Positions 1 to 6,384 of a DNA stretch of 7,834 nt are shown in pieces. Under the pieces are notes generated by a model that did not search any database, was not told the DNA's origin, and saw nothing but the letters and a program-made list of their open reading frames with translations. The stretch lies in contig JAJZKX010000072.1 of NCBI GenBank assembly GCA_021850745.1, forward strand, positions 1 through 7,834, written 5' to 3'. Position numbers and translations under genes: made by a program. Position 1 is the first letter of the stretch, and every line of letters starts with the position of its first letter. Source of the stretch: Thermoplasmata archaeon. Its GTDB lineage: Archaea; Thermoplasmatota; Thermoplasmata; Thermoplasmatales; Thermoplasmataceae.

Positions 1-133
1 GAATGTCAGGGTTATTTCTGAGGAAGCTCCTGGAAGCTACAAGGATATCGATGATGTCATCGCATCTGTTACAGGGGCGGGTCTAACCATACCAGTGGCA
101 AGGTTGACTCCACTTGGTGTTGTTAAAGGTTGA
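1..133 (+). CDS. rtcB: RtcB RNA-splicing ligase, C-terminal end (partial)
   Basis: The last 43 codons of a gene entering from the left edge, read in the frame starting at base 2 and ending at TGA 131-133. The peptide contains a SEEAPGSYKDIDDVI block and ends PVARLTPLGVVKG. This matches the invariant C-terminus of RtcB proteins (typically EAP.AYKD.D.V then VAxLxPxGVxKG). RtcB is the GTP- and Mn2+-dependent ligase that joins 2',3'-cyclic phosphate and 5'-OH RNA ends in archaeal tRNA splicing and RNA repair. The catalytic histidine and metal ligands lie upstream of the window, so activity cannot be judged here. The call rests on the tail alone, but that tail is highly characteristic. The gene points the same way as the surface-protein gene that follows, but the 211-bp gap with its own TATA box argues against one operon. 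Confidence 0.87.
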   Translation, partial: NVRVISEEAPGSYKDIDDVIASVTGAGLTIPVARLTPLGVVKG

Positions 134-194
134 CGCAACATCATTTTACTAGAGATTGAATTCCGATTTAGAAATTAATCCCCCATAATAAGAA

Positions 195-208
195 TAGATA
201 ATTATCTA
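195..208. repeat. Perfect 14-bp palindrome in rtcB/surface-protein spacer
   Basis: The sequence TAGATAATTATCTA is its own exact reverse complement. It lies 61 bp after the rtcB stop and 136 bp before the surface-protein start codon. A dimeric regulator site is one reading. AT-rich spacers also make palindromes by chance, so function is not shown. Confidence 0.6.
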
Positions 209-239
209 ATCCACCATGGTTAAAAAGGACACTATGCTA

Positions 240-253
240 TCTTATTGATAAGA
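240..253. repeat. Short dyad TCTTAT-tg-ATAAGA
   Basis: Six-base perfect arms around a 2-base centre. It is centred about 45 bp downstream of the 14-bp palindrome and about 47 bp upstream of the next dyad. It is weak alone and is listed because three dyads share one spacer. Confidence 0.4.
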
Positions 254-280
254 AGGCATTTGCTGTTTTTAGACTCAAAA

Positions 281-307
281 AATGTGTGTTATATCGCAAC
301 ACACGTT
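281..307. repeat. 10-bp inverted repeat just upstream of the surface-protein TATA box
   Basis: The left arm AATGTGTGTT (281-290) and right arm AACACACGTT (298-307) pair at nine of ten positions, and the tenth is G-T. The loop is 7 bases (291-297). The right arm ends 11 bp before the TATA core at 319, where an archaeal activator or a repressor touching TBP/TFB could bind. As RNA it would form a stable hairpin, but the predicted transcript starts downstream of it, so a DNA operator is the more likely role. Confidence 0.55.
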
Positions 308-318
308 GATCCCGAATA

Positions 319-327
319 TTTATATTA
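319..327 (+). promoter_or_regulatory. TATA box of the surface-protein gene
   Basis: TTTATATTA is a near-consensus archaeal box A, preceded by a GAATA stretch that could serve as BRE. Its centre (about 323) is 22 nt before the A of the ATG at 345. Archaeal transcription usually starts about 25 nt downstream of the TATA centre, so the mRNA should begin at or within a few bases of the start codon. No Shine-Dalgarno is visible, which fits leaderless translation. Confidence 0.72.
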
Positions 328-344
328 GTCCGTTCCTTTAGCCG

Positions 345-3212
345 ATGCAAACGAGGAAGATAGCATTGCACAGAAACAGCTTAATTGCATTAATAATGAC
401 ACTTCTTGTCCTAGGGAGTGCGTTAGCCATAGCAGGAAATAGTACAGCTATAACTCCTCAGAAAGGGACGGTGACTTATCACGCGTTCTATCTGAGTACG
501 AATGGTCTACCTGCAACGGGAGCATCAGTAAAGGTTAGTACATTATCAGGCTACCAAGTAACGACACTCAATGGCGCCTCGAACTCAGTGAACTTATCAT
601 ACGGAAGTTACATATTCACACTGCAGCCATACGTAACATATGGGGCAACTTACATAGTGAATGGCACAAGCAAGATGGTAAACGTTTCAAGCAGCTCGAC
701 GTCATTTTACTTGAACACTACGGCATATGCAACTCACGAAGTAACTGTAAACGTTGCAGGTGCTAAATCAGGAGCTCCCGCTACAGTTTCATTCTCAACT
801 GAGAATGGCTTTGTGTTTGAAACAAACACAACAACAGGTACGTTCAACGCATCACTGCCAACAAATGGATTCTTTGCTACCGTAAACTTTGGTGGCCAGA
901 TTATTAACACAGCATATGAAACAAATGTTCAAAAATACCTCAACTTAAGCACAACAGGGGCAAATGTGGTGGGAGGAATTGTTTCAGTCAACAACTTCAA
1001 TGTCATTGCAATAAGCAAGACTGCACCATATTCTTACTCAGTCATGCAGTTTAACAATGGAGCGTTCCAGTTTGTAGATCAATCATCCAGTTTCAACTAC
1101 GTTATTTCCGCCAATGGATACAACCCTGTTGACTATACGGGGCAATCTGTTGTTACTCTGGAAAAGGCCAGCAGCAATGTCAATTACAACTACAGCCTTG
1201 GTACAAACCCGGGCTATCTCAACCTTACTGTCACATATGCAATCGGGAACTCAACAGCACTTCCATTCATGCCGAATGCTACCATTGGCTCATTCTATTG
1301 GCAGAATCTTTCAGATCAGCTCTCTTCAAAGACCTCTTTTATAAAGTCATACCTTGACGGACTTGTGGGCAATTACACTGACTACGCCATACTTGTTAAC
1401 AACCATAACTACAAATTGACTGGAACGACACCAGCAACAGTTTCAATCAACGCCACAGGAATGACCGCCTCCGTTTCGTTCCAGTTCCAGAATTTTAATG
1501 TAACTGCATCAAGTGTCGCAAACGGATTTTCTGTTCAGGTTTTCGCACAGGGAACTCAATACACATCTGGCTCACTTTACTACAATGATATATTCAACTA
1601 CAACATAAATGGCCTTTCATTGTCTTCTCCTGTCTCTGCTGCTGACACCTTTGTTTCACCGGTAAAATTGTTGCCTCAGGCAAACAGTGAATTCCTCACA
1701 CTGCAATTCAGCAAAGTGAGCAAGCCAGTCGTGACTGCTTCACAGATTAACCTGTACTGGAACAACAGCGCACCACAGAGTTATCTAGTTGCAAGCAACA
1801 CCACATCAGCAGTTTTTATTGTCCCGACAAACACACAGGTCTCTTTCAACCTTTCAAAGGCTTTCTACAATCCAGTGACAAATACAAACGACTACAACAA
1901 GGCATTGAATTACACATGGTGGCTCAACAATACAATTCAGCCTCAGGACTATAACCAGGCAAATGCAACAATTAAGTTTGGCGGATTTGCAAATTACTCT
2001 GTCACAGTAAAATATACAAGTGCATCGGGTGTCTACAACTCAACCACTTTCAATGTATTTGCATACAATGCTACTCCAAGCGCATACCTTAATGTGACTA
2101 CTGGCAGTAAGACTCTATTCGCAACAGGAGCAGTTTCAAGCTCCCAGACAGTAACTGTGCCGCAGTCCAAGTCCATACAGTTCAGCGGATACTACTCTAA
2201 ATTGTCCATACCTGGCACCACGTACATGGTACCAATACTGTACAACTGGTATTTCCCTGGCTACACAAACAATGCAGTTAACGTAACACAGACATTTAAC
2301 ACGCCATACATTGCAAGCAAGACAATGGTCACAGGATACCTCAATGTCAGCACTGCAGTGGGAAAAGTGGCAAGCACACAGCTTCTCCTGAACGTCACTG
2401 ATACAACGGCACCGAGTGGACAGATAACGCTGCAGAATGCAACTCACGCAGTTATTTCGCAGCCAGTAGCCGGGCAGGTCACAATATTCTCTGCAAACAA
2501 ATCCACTGACAAGTACTATGCTACATCAGATCTTTCATACAGCTGGAGTATCGTGTACGCAAACGGCTCCAAAGTCCCTGCGGGAAGCAGCACCTACCAA
2601 CTTGTTGGAAACAACACAAACCTTTCGTATCTTGGGGTTCAATTCAACACACTGAACAGCCTCACAGTATCACTAAAGGTTTCTAACCCGTCAAATGTTT
2701 CCTCATACACTAACTTCACAACCTCAATGGTCGTGGTATCTCCAAGGCTTGTGGTTGACAGTGTTTACTTCCCGACAACACCAGCACAGGGTTCCAAGAC
2801 CCTCATGTATGTAAATGTCTCGAACAATGGTACGGTTGATGCTAACTCATTCTACATTGTAGCAATAGTCAATGGAAATGTCGTGAACAACCAGTCCTAT
2901 GGTCCACTTCCAGTTGGAGCAACAAAACAGTTCGAGTTCAACCTTACTTCACCCTCACAGGGAAATGTACAGGTTCAGTTTGAAGCATTGAACTCTACGC
3001 AGCCGTCATTCTTTGCAAAGAGCGGATCCCTTACCGTAACCCAGAAAGTAAGCCCACCAGGATACCAGACCCCACTCATAGTTGGAGGAGTTATCCTCAT
3101 AATAATTGTGATTGGAGCAGTTTACTACAGGTTAAGCTCCAGAGGCTCTTCCAAGCCCAAAGAAAAGAAACAGGCACCTCCAGCAAAGAAGACTGAGGAA
3201 AAGAAGAAGTAA
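345..3212 (+). CDS. Large secreted, membrane-anchored S-layer-like surface glycoprotein with PKD-like and CARDB-like domains
   Basis: A 955-residue envelope protein. Residues 1-30 are a signal peptide: basic R4/K5/R10, hydrophobic 12-29, likely cleavage after A-I-A at 30. Residues about 40-203 look like two beta-sandwich repeats. Three PKD-like units follow at about 488-575, 600-690 and 703-798, then a CARDB-like domain at about 801-897 (core VNVSNNGTVDANSF). One transmembrane helix spans about 911-928, and a short tail ends in Lys/Pro/Glu-rich sequence. About 41 N-X-S/T sequons and no cysteine are present, as expected for a glycosylated archaeal surface layer at low pH. No protease or hydrolase motif was seen, so the role is structural or adhesive. 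The ATG at 345 is chosen because it gives an intact signal peptide and sits 22 nt after a strong TATA box. The exact family is not recognised; the S-layer label is inference from architecture. Confidence 0.85.
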   Translation: MQTRKIALHRNSLIALIMTLLVLGSALAIAGNSTAITPQKGTVTYHAFYLSTNGLPATGASVKVSTLSGYQVTTLNGASNSVNLSYGSYIFTLQPYVTYGATYIVNGTSKMVNVSSSSTSFYLNTTAYATHEVTVNVAGAKSGAPATVSFSTENGFVFETNTTTGTFNASLPTNGFFATVNFGGQIINTAYETNVQKYLNLSTTGANVVGGIVSVNNFNVIAISKTAPYSYSVMQFNNGAFQFVDQSSSFNYVISANGYNPVDYTGQSVVTLEKASSNVNYNYSLGTNPGYLNLTVTYAIGNSTALPFMPNATIGSFYWQNLSDQLSSKTSFIKSYLDGLVGNYTDYAILVNNHNYKLTGTTPATVSINATGMTASVSFQFQNFNVTASSVANGFSVQVFAQGTQYTSGSLYYNDIFNYNINGLSLSSPVSAADTFVSPVKLLPQANSEFLTLQFSKVSKPVVTASQINLYWNNSAPQSYLVASNTTSAVFIVPTNTQVSFNLSKAFYNPVTNTNDYNKALNYTWWLNNTIQPQDYNQANATIKFGGFANYSVTVKYTSASGVYNSTTFNVFAYNATPSAYLNVTTGSKTLFATGAVSSSQTVTVPQSKSIQFSGYYSKLSIPGTTYMVPILYNWYFPGYTNNAVNVTQTFNTPYIASKTMVTGYLNVSTAVGKVASTQLLLNVTDTTAPSGQITLQNATHAVISQPVAGQVTIFSANKSTDKYYATSDLSYSWSIVYANGSKVPAGSSTYQLVGNNTNLSYLGVQFNTLNSLTVSLKVSNPSNVSSYTNFTTSMVVVSPRLVVDSVYFPTTPAQGSKTLMYVNVSNNGTVDANSFYIVAIVNGNVVNNQSYGPLPVGATKQFEFNLTSPSQGNVQVQFEALNSTQPSFFAKSGSLTVTQKVSPPGYQTPLIVGGVILIIIVIGAVYYRLSSRGSSKPKEKKQAPPAKKTEEKKK

Positions 3213-3221
3213 TCACTTACT

Positions 3222-3268
3222 TCTATTTTTTTAAATTTTTTTAAAATTACCTTTTACTAAAGCTAAAA
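3222..3268. terminator. Convergent T-tract terminators between surface-protein gene and argS
   Basis: Right after the surface-protein TAA there are two runs of seven T (3226-3232 and 3236-3242), the standard archaeal intrinsic signal for plus-strand termination. For argS, ending at 3290 on the minus strand, the A-runs at 3244-3247 and 3264-3268 read as T4 and T5. The 77-bp gap holds nothing else and no GC-rich hairpin. Confidence 0.6.
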
Positions 3269-3289
3269 ATTGGAAATAATAGTTGTATT

Positions 3290-4948
3290 TTACATTTCTT
3301 CAAGGATTTTTAGGCCCACTATGCTGGCCGCGTCTTTTACAATGGTCCGGTATGCATTTATGATCAGCACACGCCTCTCCTTCTCGTCTGTCGCTGCGTT
3401 AATGACAGGACAATTAGTGTAAAAATCATTGAATCTCCTAGTCAATTCCAGCAGGTAGTTTGCCACGTTCTCAGGTTTCAGCCCTTTAAGTGATTCAGTT
3501 AGCACGTATGGGTAGAGGTACATCTGGCGGATTAGTGACCCCTCCTCCTTGTTGTATTCTTTTCCCACTGACTGTTTCTGGTCTTCTATCTTCCTCATGA
3601 TGCTCGAAGCCCTGGCATAGGAATACATGACAAATGGTGCAGAATCTCCCTCAAGATTCAATGCTTCAGACCACTTGAAAACCATTGGCTTGTTGGAATT
3701 CAATTTCAGGATATGGAACCTTATTGCGGAAACTGCCACTCCTGCAGCTATCTCTTTCAGTTTGTTTTCAGGAAGTTCCGGGCGTTTTCCTTTGACAATT
3801 TTAAATGATTCTTCCATTGCCCTGTCGTAAAGCTCGTCCAGCGTAATAATCTGGCCTTTCCTGGTGGACATCTTTCCTGTTTCCAGGGACACGTATGAAT
3901 AGAATACAAAGTCTAGCCTGTGCTCCTGGTTCAGCAATGATTTTGTAACATATTCAATGTGACTCGCGTGTTCCTTGTGATTTTCCCCCAGGACATCGAT
4001 CAGCCAGTCAAAATTTTGGAACTTGTAAAGGTGATATGCTATATCCCTTGAAAAATAAAGGGAAGTGCCATCCTTCCTCGTAAGGAACATTTTCCTTCCA
4101 TTGCTCATAAGGTACTTCGCGCCGTCCTCATCCTGGAGTTCCTCTTCAAGGTCCTCCATCACTCTGTCTACGTCACCAGTCCTTATGAGATCTGATTCCC
4201 AGGTATAATCATCTATTTTGATTCCAAGGTTTGACAGTGAAGTGTTAATGCTGTCCAGCATTATGCTGCAGACCTTCTTTATGCCTTCAATTGTGGACGG
4301 TTCTCCATTTTCATAATCCCTGATGACCTGGTCCACTTCATCATTCATCCCGGTGCCCTTCTCCATCTCTTCAGTGGCCTTCTTGTAACCCTCTAGAAGA
4401 TCGTAAGCCGTGGGTCTTTCAACCTTGACGAATTTCCTGTAACCGGCATAAAGGGACGCAACCTGCCTTCCCGAGTCATTCACAAAGTACTGGGTGGTAA
4501 CTCTGTACCCGTACCTGGCAATGAGTTTGGCCAGGGAATCACCTATGATGGAATTCCTGATTCTGCCGATGTGAATAGGCCCGGTAGGGTTAGTGCTGGT
4601 GTGTTCTACAGATACTCTCTCGGGATCCTGGAAAGTATCGGGATATTGGCTTGTCCCCTCCATTTCTTTCCAAATGGCCTCCATGAGCCTGGTAGGTTTC
4701 AGTGTAAAGTTCACGTAGCCCCCCATAGACTCAATTTTCTCAATGAAATCTGCTGAGACTAAGGTTTCATTTACCTTTGAAAATACAGCATCTGGGGATA
4801 GCCCTCTCTTCTTCATTACCTGAAAAGCCCTGAATGTGAGATCACAGTGCCCGCTCTTGTCCAGGGCAATGTCTCCTTCAATTACCTCCGGGTATGCTGA
4901 TTGGATGCTCTCAAAAATCTTCTTCCAGTAGTCATCGAAGAGAAGCAT
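3290..4948 (-). CDS. argS: Arginyl-tRNA synthetase (ArgRS), class Ia
   Basis: A 552-residue cytoplasmic enzyme that attaches arginine to tRNA(Arg) using ATP. Residues about 1-85 form the ArgRS-specific N-terminal (Add-1) domain that contacts the tRNA elbow. The class I signature is NPTGPIHIGR at 120-129, with Arg in place of the second His of the HIGH motif. The KMSKS loop is KMSTRKG at 359-365. The helical DALR anticodon-binding domain covers about 433-552 and ends in the typical AYRTIVKDAASIVGLKILEEM-like tail. Length is normal for archaeal ArgRS and all domains look intact. The ATG at 4946-4948 is preceded by a TATA-like element centred 23 nt upstream, and an out-of-frame ATG lies 11 nt before it. 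The upstream neighbour on the same strand is an AroB-family gene, 53 nt away. Confidence 0.96.
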   Translation of the reverse strand: MLLFDDYWKKIFESIQSAYPEVIEGDIALDKSGHCDLTFRAFQVMKKRGLSPDAVFSKVNETLVSADFIEKIESMGGYVNFTLKPTRLMEAIWKEMEGTSQYPDTFQDPERVSVEHTSTNPTGPIHIGRIRNSIIGDSLAKLIARYGYRVTTQYFVNDSGRQVASLYAGYRKFVKVERPTAYDLLEGYKKATEEMEKGTGMNDEVDQVIRDYENGEPSTIEGIKKVCSIMLDSINTSLSNLGIKIDDYTWESDLIRTGDVDRVMEDLEEELQDEDGAKYLMSNGRKMFLTRKDGTSLYFSRDIAYHLYKFQNFDWLIDVLGENHKEHASHIEYVTKSLLNQEHRLDFVFYSYVSLETGKMSTRKGQIITLDELYDRAMEESFKIVKGKRPELPENKLKEIAAGVAVSAIRFHILKLNSNKPMVFKWSEALNLEGDSAPFVMYSYARASSIMRKIEDQKQSVGKEYNKEEGSLIRQMYLYPYVLTESLKGLKPENVANYLLELTRRFNDFYTNCPVINAATDEKERRVLIINAYRTIVKDAASIVGLKILEEM

Positions 4949-4965
4949 GCCGTGTTCATTGTATG

Positions 4966-4975
4966 AGTTTATTTG
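4966..4975 (-). promoter_or_regulatory. TATA-like element of argS
   Basis: On the minus strand this reads CAAATAAACT, with core AAATAAA centred near 4971, 23 nt before the argS ATG. This is the same spacing as in the surface-protein gene. It sits inside the 53-nt gap after the AroB-like gene, so argS can probably be transcribed on its own, leaderless, as well as by readthrough. Confidence 0.5.
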
Positions 4976-5001
4976 ACGCTTTCTATTTCGGCACTGGTTT
5001 C

Positions 5002-6102
5002 CTAAACCACCGGGTTGAATTCATACTGTTCAGTGAATGCCCTGAGTGCATTCGTTATGCGGTCACTGCTCATCTCAAAAGCAGCAGGTTTGCCAAGTTC
5101 TTCAGGAACGATAAACTTGAGGTTGTGGTTTTCTATGTTGTACCTTTCGTTGAGTGATTTCAGTATATTATCTATGCCAATCTCTCTGATATTGGCTTTT
5201 TTCATTCCATACTGGTCCATGACAGAAACAATCTTCTCCCTAGCCCCGCGTCCCGATATGCCTGAGCGTTCACCGAGGAAGAGTTCTACAAGCATCCCCG
5301 AAGTTATTGCCTCGTAATACTTGGCCCTACCCTTTGTAACATGCATAATTGTATCTCCCATGATCTTCCCAAAATTAAGGGACCTCTTGTGCATGGGATC
5401 TGAGTTTTCAGACAGTTCCACCCTTGACTGGACTGCTTTTGAGAGAAGCCTGATAAGGCCGTCGCTTCCCCTAAGTTCTTTTATGTCATCATGGGAATGA
5501 AGCATGGTAAGCAGTGAATGGTCTCCCAGGAGCCCATATCTCGTTATTTCTGCAATAGCATCCCTGAGCTGATCATTATCTGAATTCCTGGTAAAATACG
5601 TGTCTATGTCAATTTCCCTTGGCGCATATCGTGTAGCCATGGCATCCTCAAAATTAGAGAAATTGATGCCATTCAGCCCTGACACTGCATGGGAAACCTG
5701 TGCAAGGGGCATTGTTGGAACCGGAATGTAGTCAATCCCCCCTCTATAGGTCGCCGCAATGAATCCTGAAATATCGCAGAGTCTTGGCCCGCCAAGACCG
5801 ATGAGAAGGGAATCGGAATTGATGTTCCTCTCTATCATGACCCTGATAATTTTCTGGTAATTCCTTATATTCTTCAGGTTCTCGTCAAAATTAAGCGTTA
5901 TCTTGGTGAATTCTCCCCTTATTCCAGTGAGGTCTGGAACGTGTTCGCCAAACTTCTCGTAGCATTCGCTTCCTGCTATCAGAACAACCCTGTCATATTT
6001 CTGGGAAGTTTCAACCAAACGCTCTATGACGTTGTCACCCACCACTATGGGCACATCATTCGAATTGATGGTCAAGGTATTCCGTTCTGCGTTGCTTCCC
6101 AT
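5002..6102 (-). CDS. 3-dehydroquinate synthase (AroB) family protein lacking key catalytic and metal-binding residues
   Basis: A 366-residue protein of the DHQ synthase/iron-alcohol dehydrogenase superfamily. It aligns by eye with E. coli AroB along its whole length: the NAD-binding loop IGLGG....DISGFIAATY at 101-119, PVPTMPLAQV at 127-136, AEITRYGLL at 184-192 and LNFG at 242-245. Of the AroB metal ligands only the glutamate remains (E185). The two histidines are K246 and Y262. The active-site lysine of GGKT is L143, the aspartate of QVDSSVGG is S137, and the GHTFGH second histidine is D250. True dehydroquinate synthase activity (DAHP to dehydroquinate, shikimate pathway) is therefore doubtful, and no aro gene is adjacent. 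The first ATG (6100-6102) is used; an in-frame TTG 23 codons upstream would start before the family core and overlaps likely promoter sequence. It lies 53 nt upstream of argS, same strand. G1P dehydrogenase was considered and fits less well. No aroB symbol is given because the function is uncertain. Confidence 0.8.
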   Translation of the reverse strand: MGSNAERNTLTINSNDVPIVVGDNVIERLVETSQKYDRVVLIAGSECYEKFGEHVPDLTGIRGEFTKITLNFDENLKNIRNYQKIIRVMIERNINSDSLLIGLGGPRLCDISGFIAATYRGGIDYIPVPTMPLAQVSHAVSGLNGINFSNFEDAMATRYAPREIDIDTYFTRNSDNDQLRDAIAEITRYGLLGDHSLLTMLHSHDDIKELRGSDGLIRLLSKAVQSRVELSENSDPMHKRSLNFGKIMGDTIMHVTKGRAKYYEAITSGMLVELFLGERSGISGRGAREKIVSVMDQYGMKKANIREIGIDNILKSLNERYNIENHNLKFIVPEELGKPAAFEMSSDRITNALRAFTEQYEFNPVV

Positions 6103-6113
6103 TGTGGCTTCCC

Positions 6114-6140
6114 ATAATAAATAGCTTTTCGATAATAAAT
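6114..6140 (-). promoter_or_regulatory. Tandem TATA-like boxes upstream of the AroB-family gene
   Basis: The minus strand carries ATTTATTAT twice (plus-strand 6114-6122 and 6132-6140), 18 bp apart. The distal copy is centred about 34 nt before the ATG at 6102 and would give a leader of about 8 nt. The proximal copy is only about 16 nt before the ATG and would start transcription inside the gene, so the distal copy is the better promoter candidate. Confidence 0.45.
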
Positions 6141-6344
6141 AATTGTGCCTAAAATATTGATGACCTGACAATAAATATGATGAGTTACTTGCTCATGCCA
6201 AAGCGGCATCAATTTAAGTTCCCTAATTAAAATAATAATTGTTTTAAATTTCGCGTAACATGAAATAGAATAGCATACAGAACCCTATAATTGCCATATC
6301 ATAAAGCGTTTGCAGGGGCAGAAAAATATGGGTAAAAGTACCAA

Positions 6345-6356
6345 CATTTTAATAAG
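6345..6356 (+). promoter_or_regulatory. TATA-like element of the GH15 gene
   Basis: ACATTTTAATAA contains a TTTTAATA core centred near 6350, about 34 nt before the ATG at 6385, predicting a leader of roughly 9 nt. A weaker alternative (ATATCATAAA, 6296-6305) would suit an in-frame ATG at 6328. Confidence 0.45.
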
Positions 6357-6384
6357 ACATCCAGATTCTAAAACCCTCTTACTG

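Larger units (their letters stand above)
6103..6384. other. Divergent intergenic region
   Basis: These 282 bp separate the minus-strand AroB-family gene from the plus-strand GH15 gene. They are strongly AT-rich, especially 6211-6252, and hold the TATA-like elements for both genes. A cluster of small overlapping inverted repeats lies at 6178-6211: TGATG/CATCA as outer arms, with ATGAG/CTCAT and ATGCC/GGCAT inside. No tRNA, C/D-box guide RNA or convincing small reading frame was found. Confidence 0.6.

Noticed and set aside
214..246. Ten-codon frame starting ATGGTTAAAAAG in the spacer after rtcB
   Set aside because: It is too short, has no promoter at suitable spacing, and matches nothing recognisable.
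2136..2447. Cysteine-rich 103-codon open frame antisense to the surface-protein gene
   Set aside because: It lies entirely within a clear coding gene. Its Cys and Arg richness mirrors antisense reading of Thr/Ala/Asn-rich codons, and no promoter or known domain was seen.
345..3212. Surface protease or glycosidase function for the 955-residue protein
   Set aside because: No catalytic motif is visible. The sequence is low-complexity Asn/Ser/Thr/Tyr beta-rich ectodomain throughout.
4894..5317. Plus-strand open frames across the argS/AroB-like junction
   Set aside because: Both lie mainly antisense to well-supported genes and their peptides show no recognisable domain.
5002..6171. sn-glycerol-1-phosphate dehydrogenase, expected in every archaeon and from the same superfamily
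   Set aside because: The SGFIAATYRGGI, PVPTMPLAQV and AEITRYGLL blocks follow AroB order and spacing. The G1PDH GGGKVIDVAK and VPTTASHDG signatures are absent.
6103..6171. N-terminal extension of the AroB-like protein from an in-frame TTG at 6171
   Set aside because: The added 23 residues precede the family core, overlap the TATA-like repeats, and need a non-ATG start when a good ATG exists at 6102.
6158..6183. C/D-box guide RNA: TGATGA at 6158-6163, CTGA at 6165-6168 and ATGATGA at 6177-6183
   Set aside because: The first two boxes are only 1 nt apart, leaving no guide sequence, and no CTGA follows the second C-like box at a usable distance.
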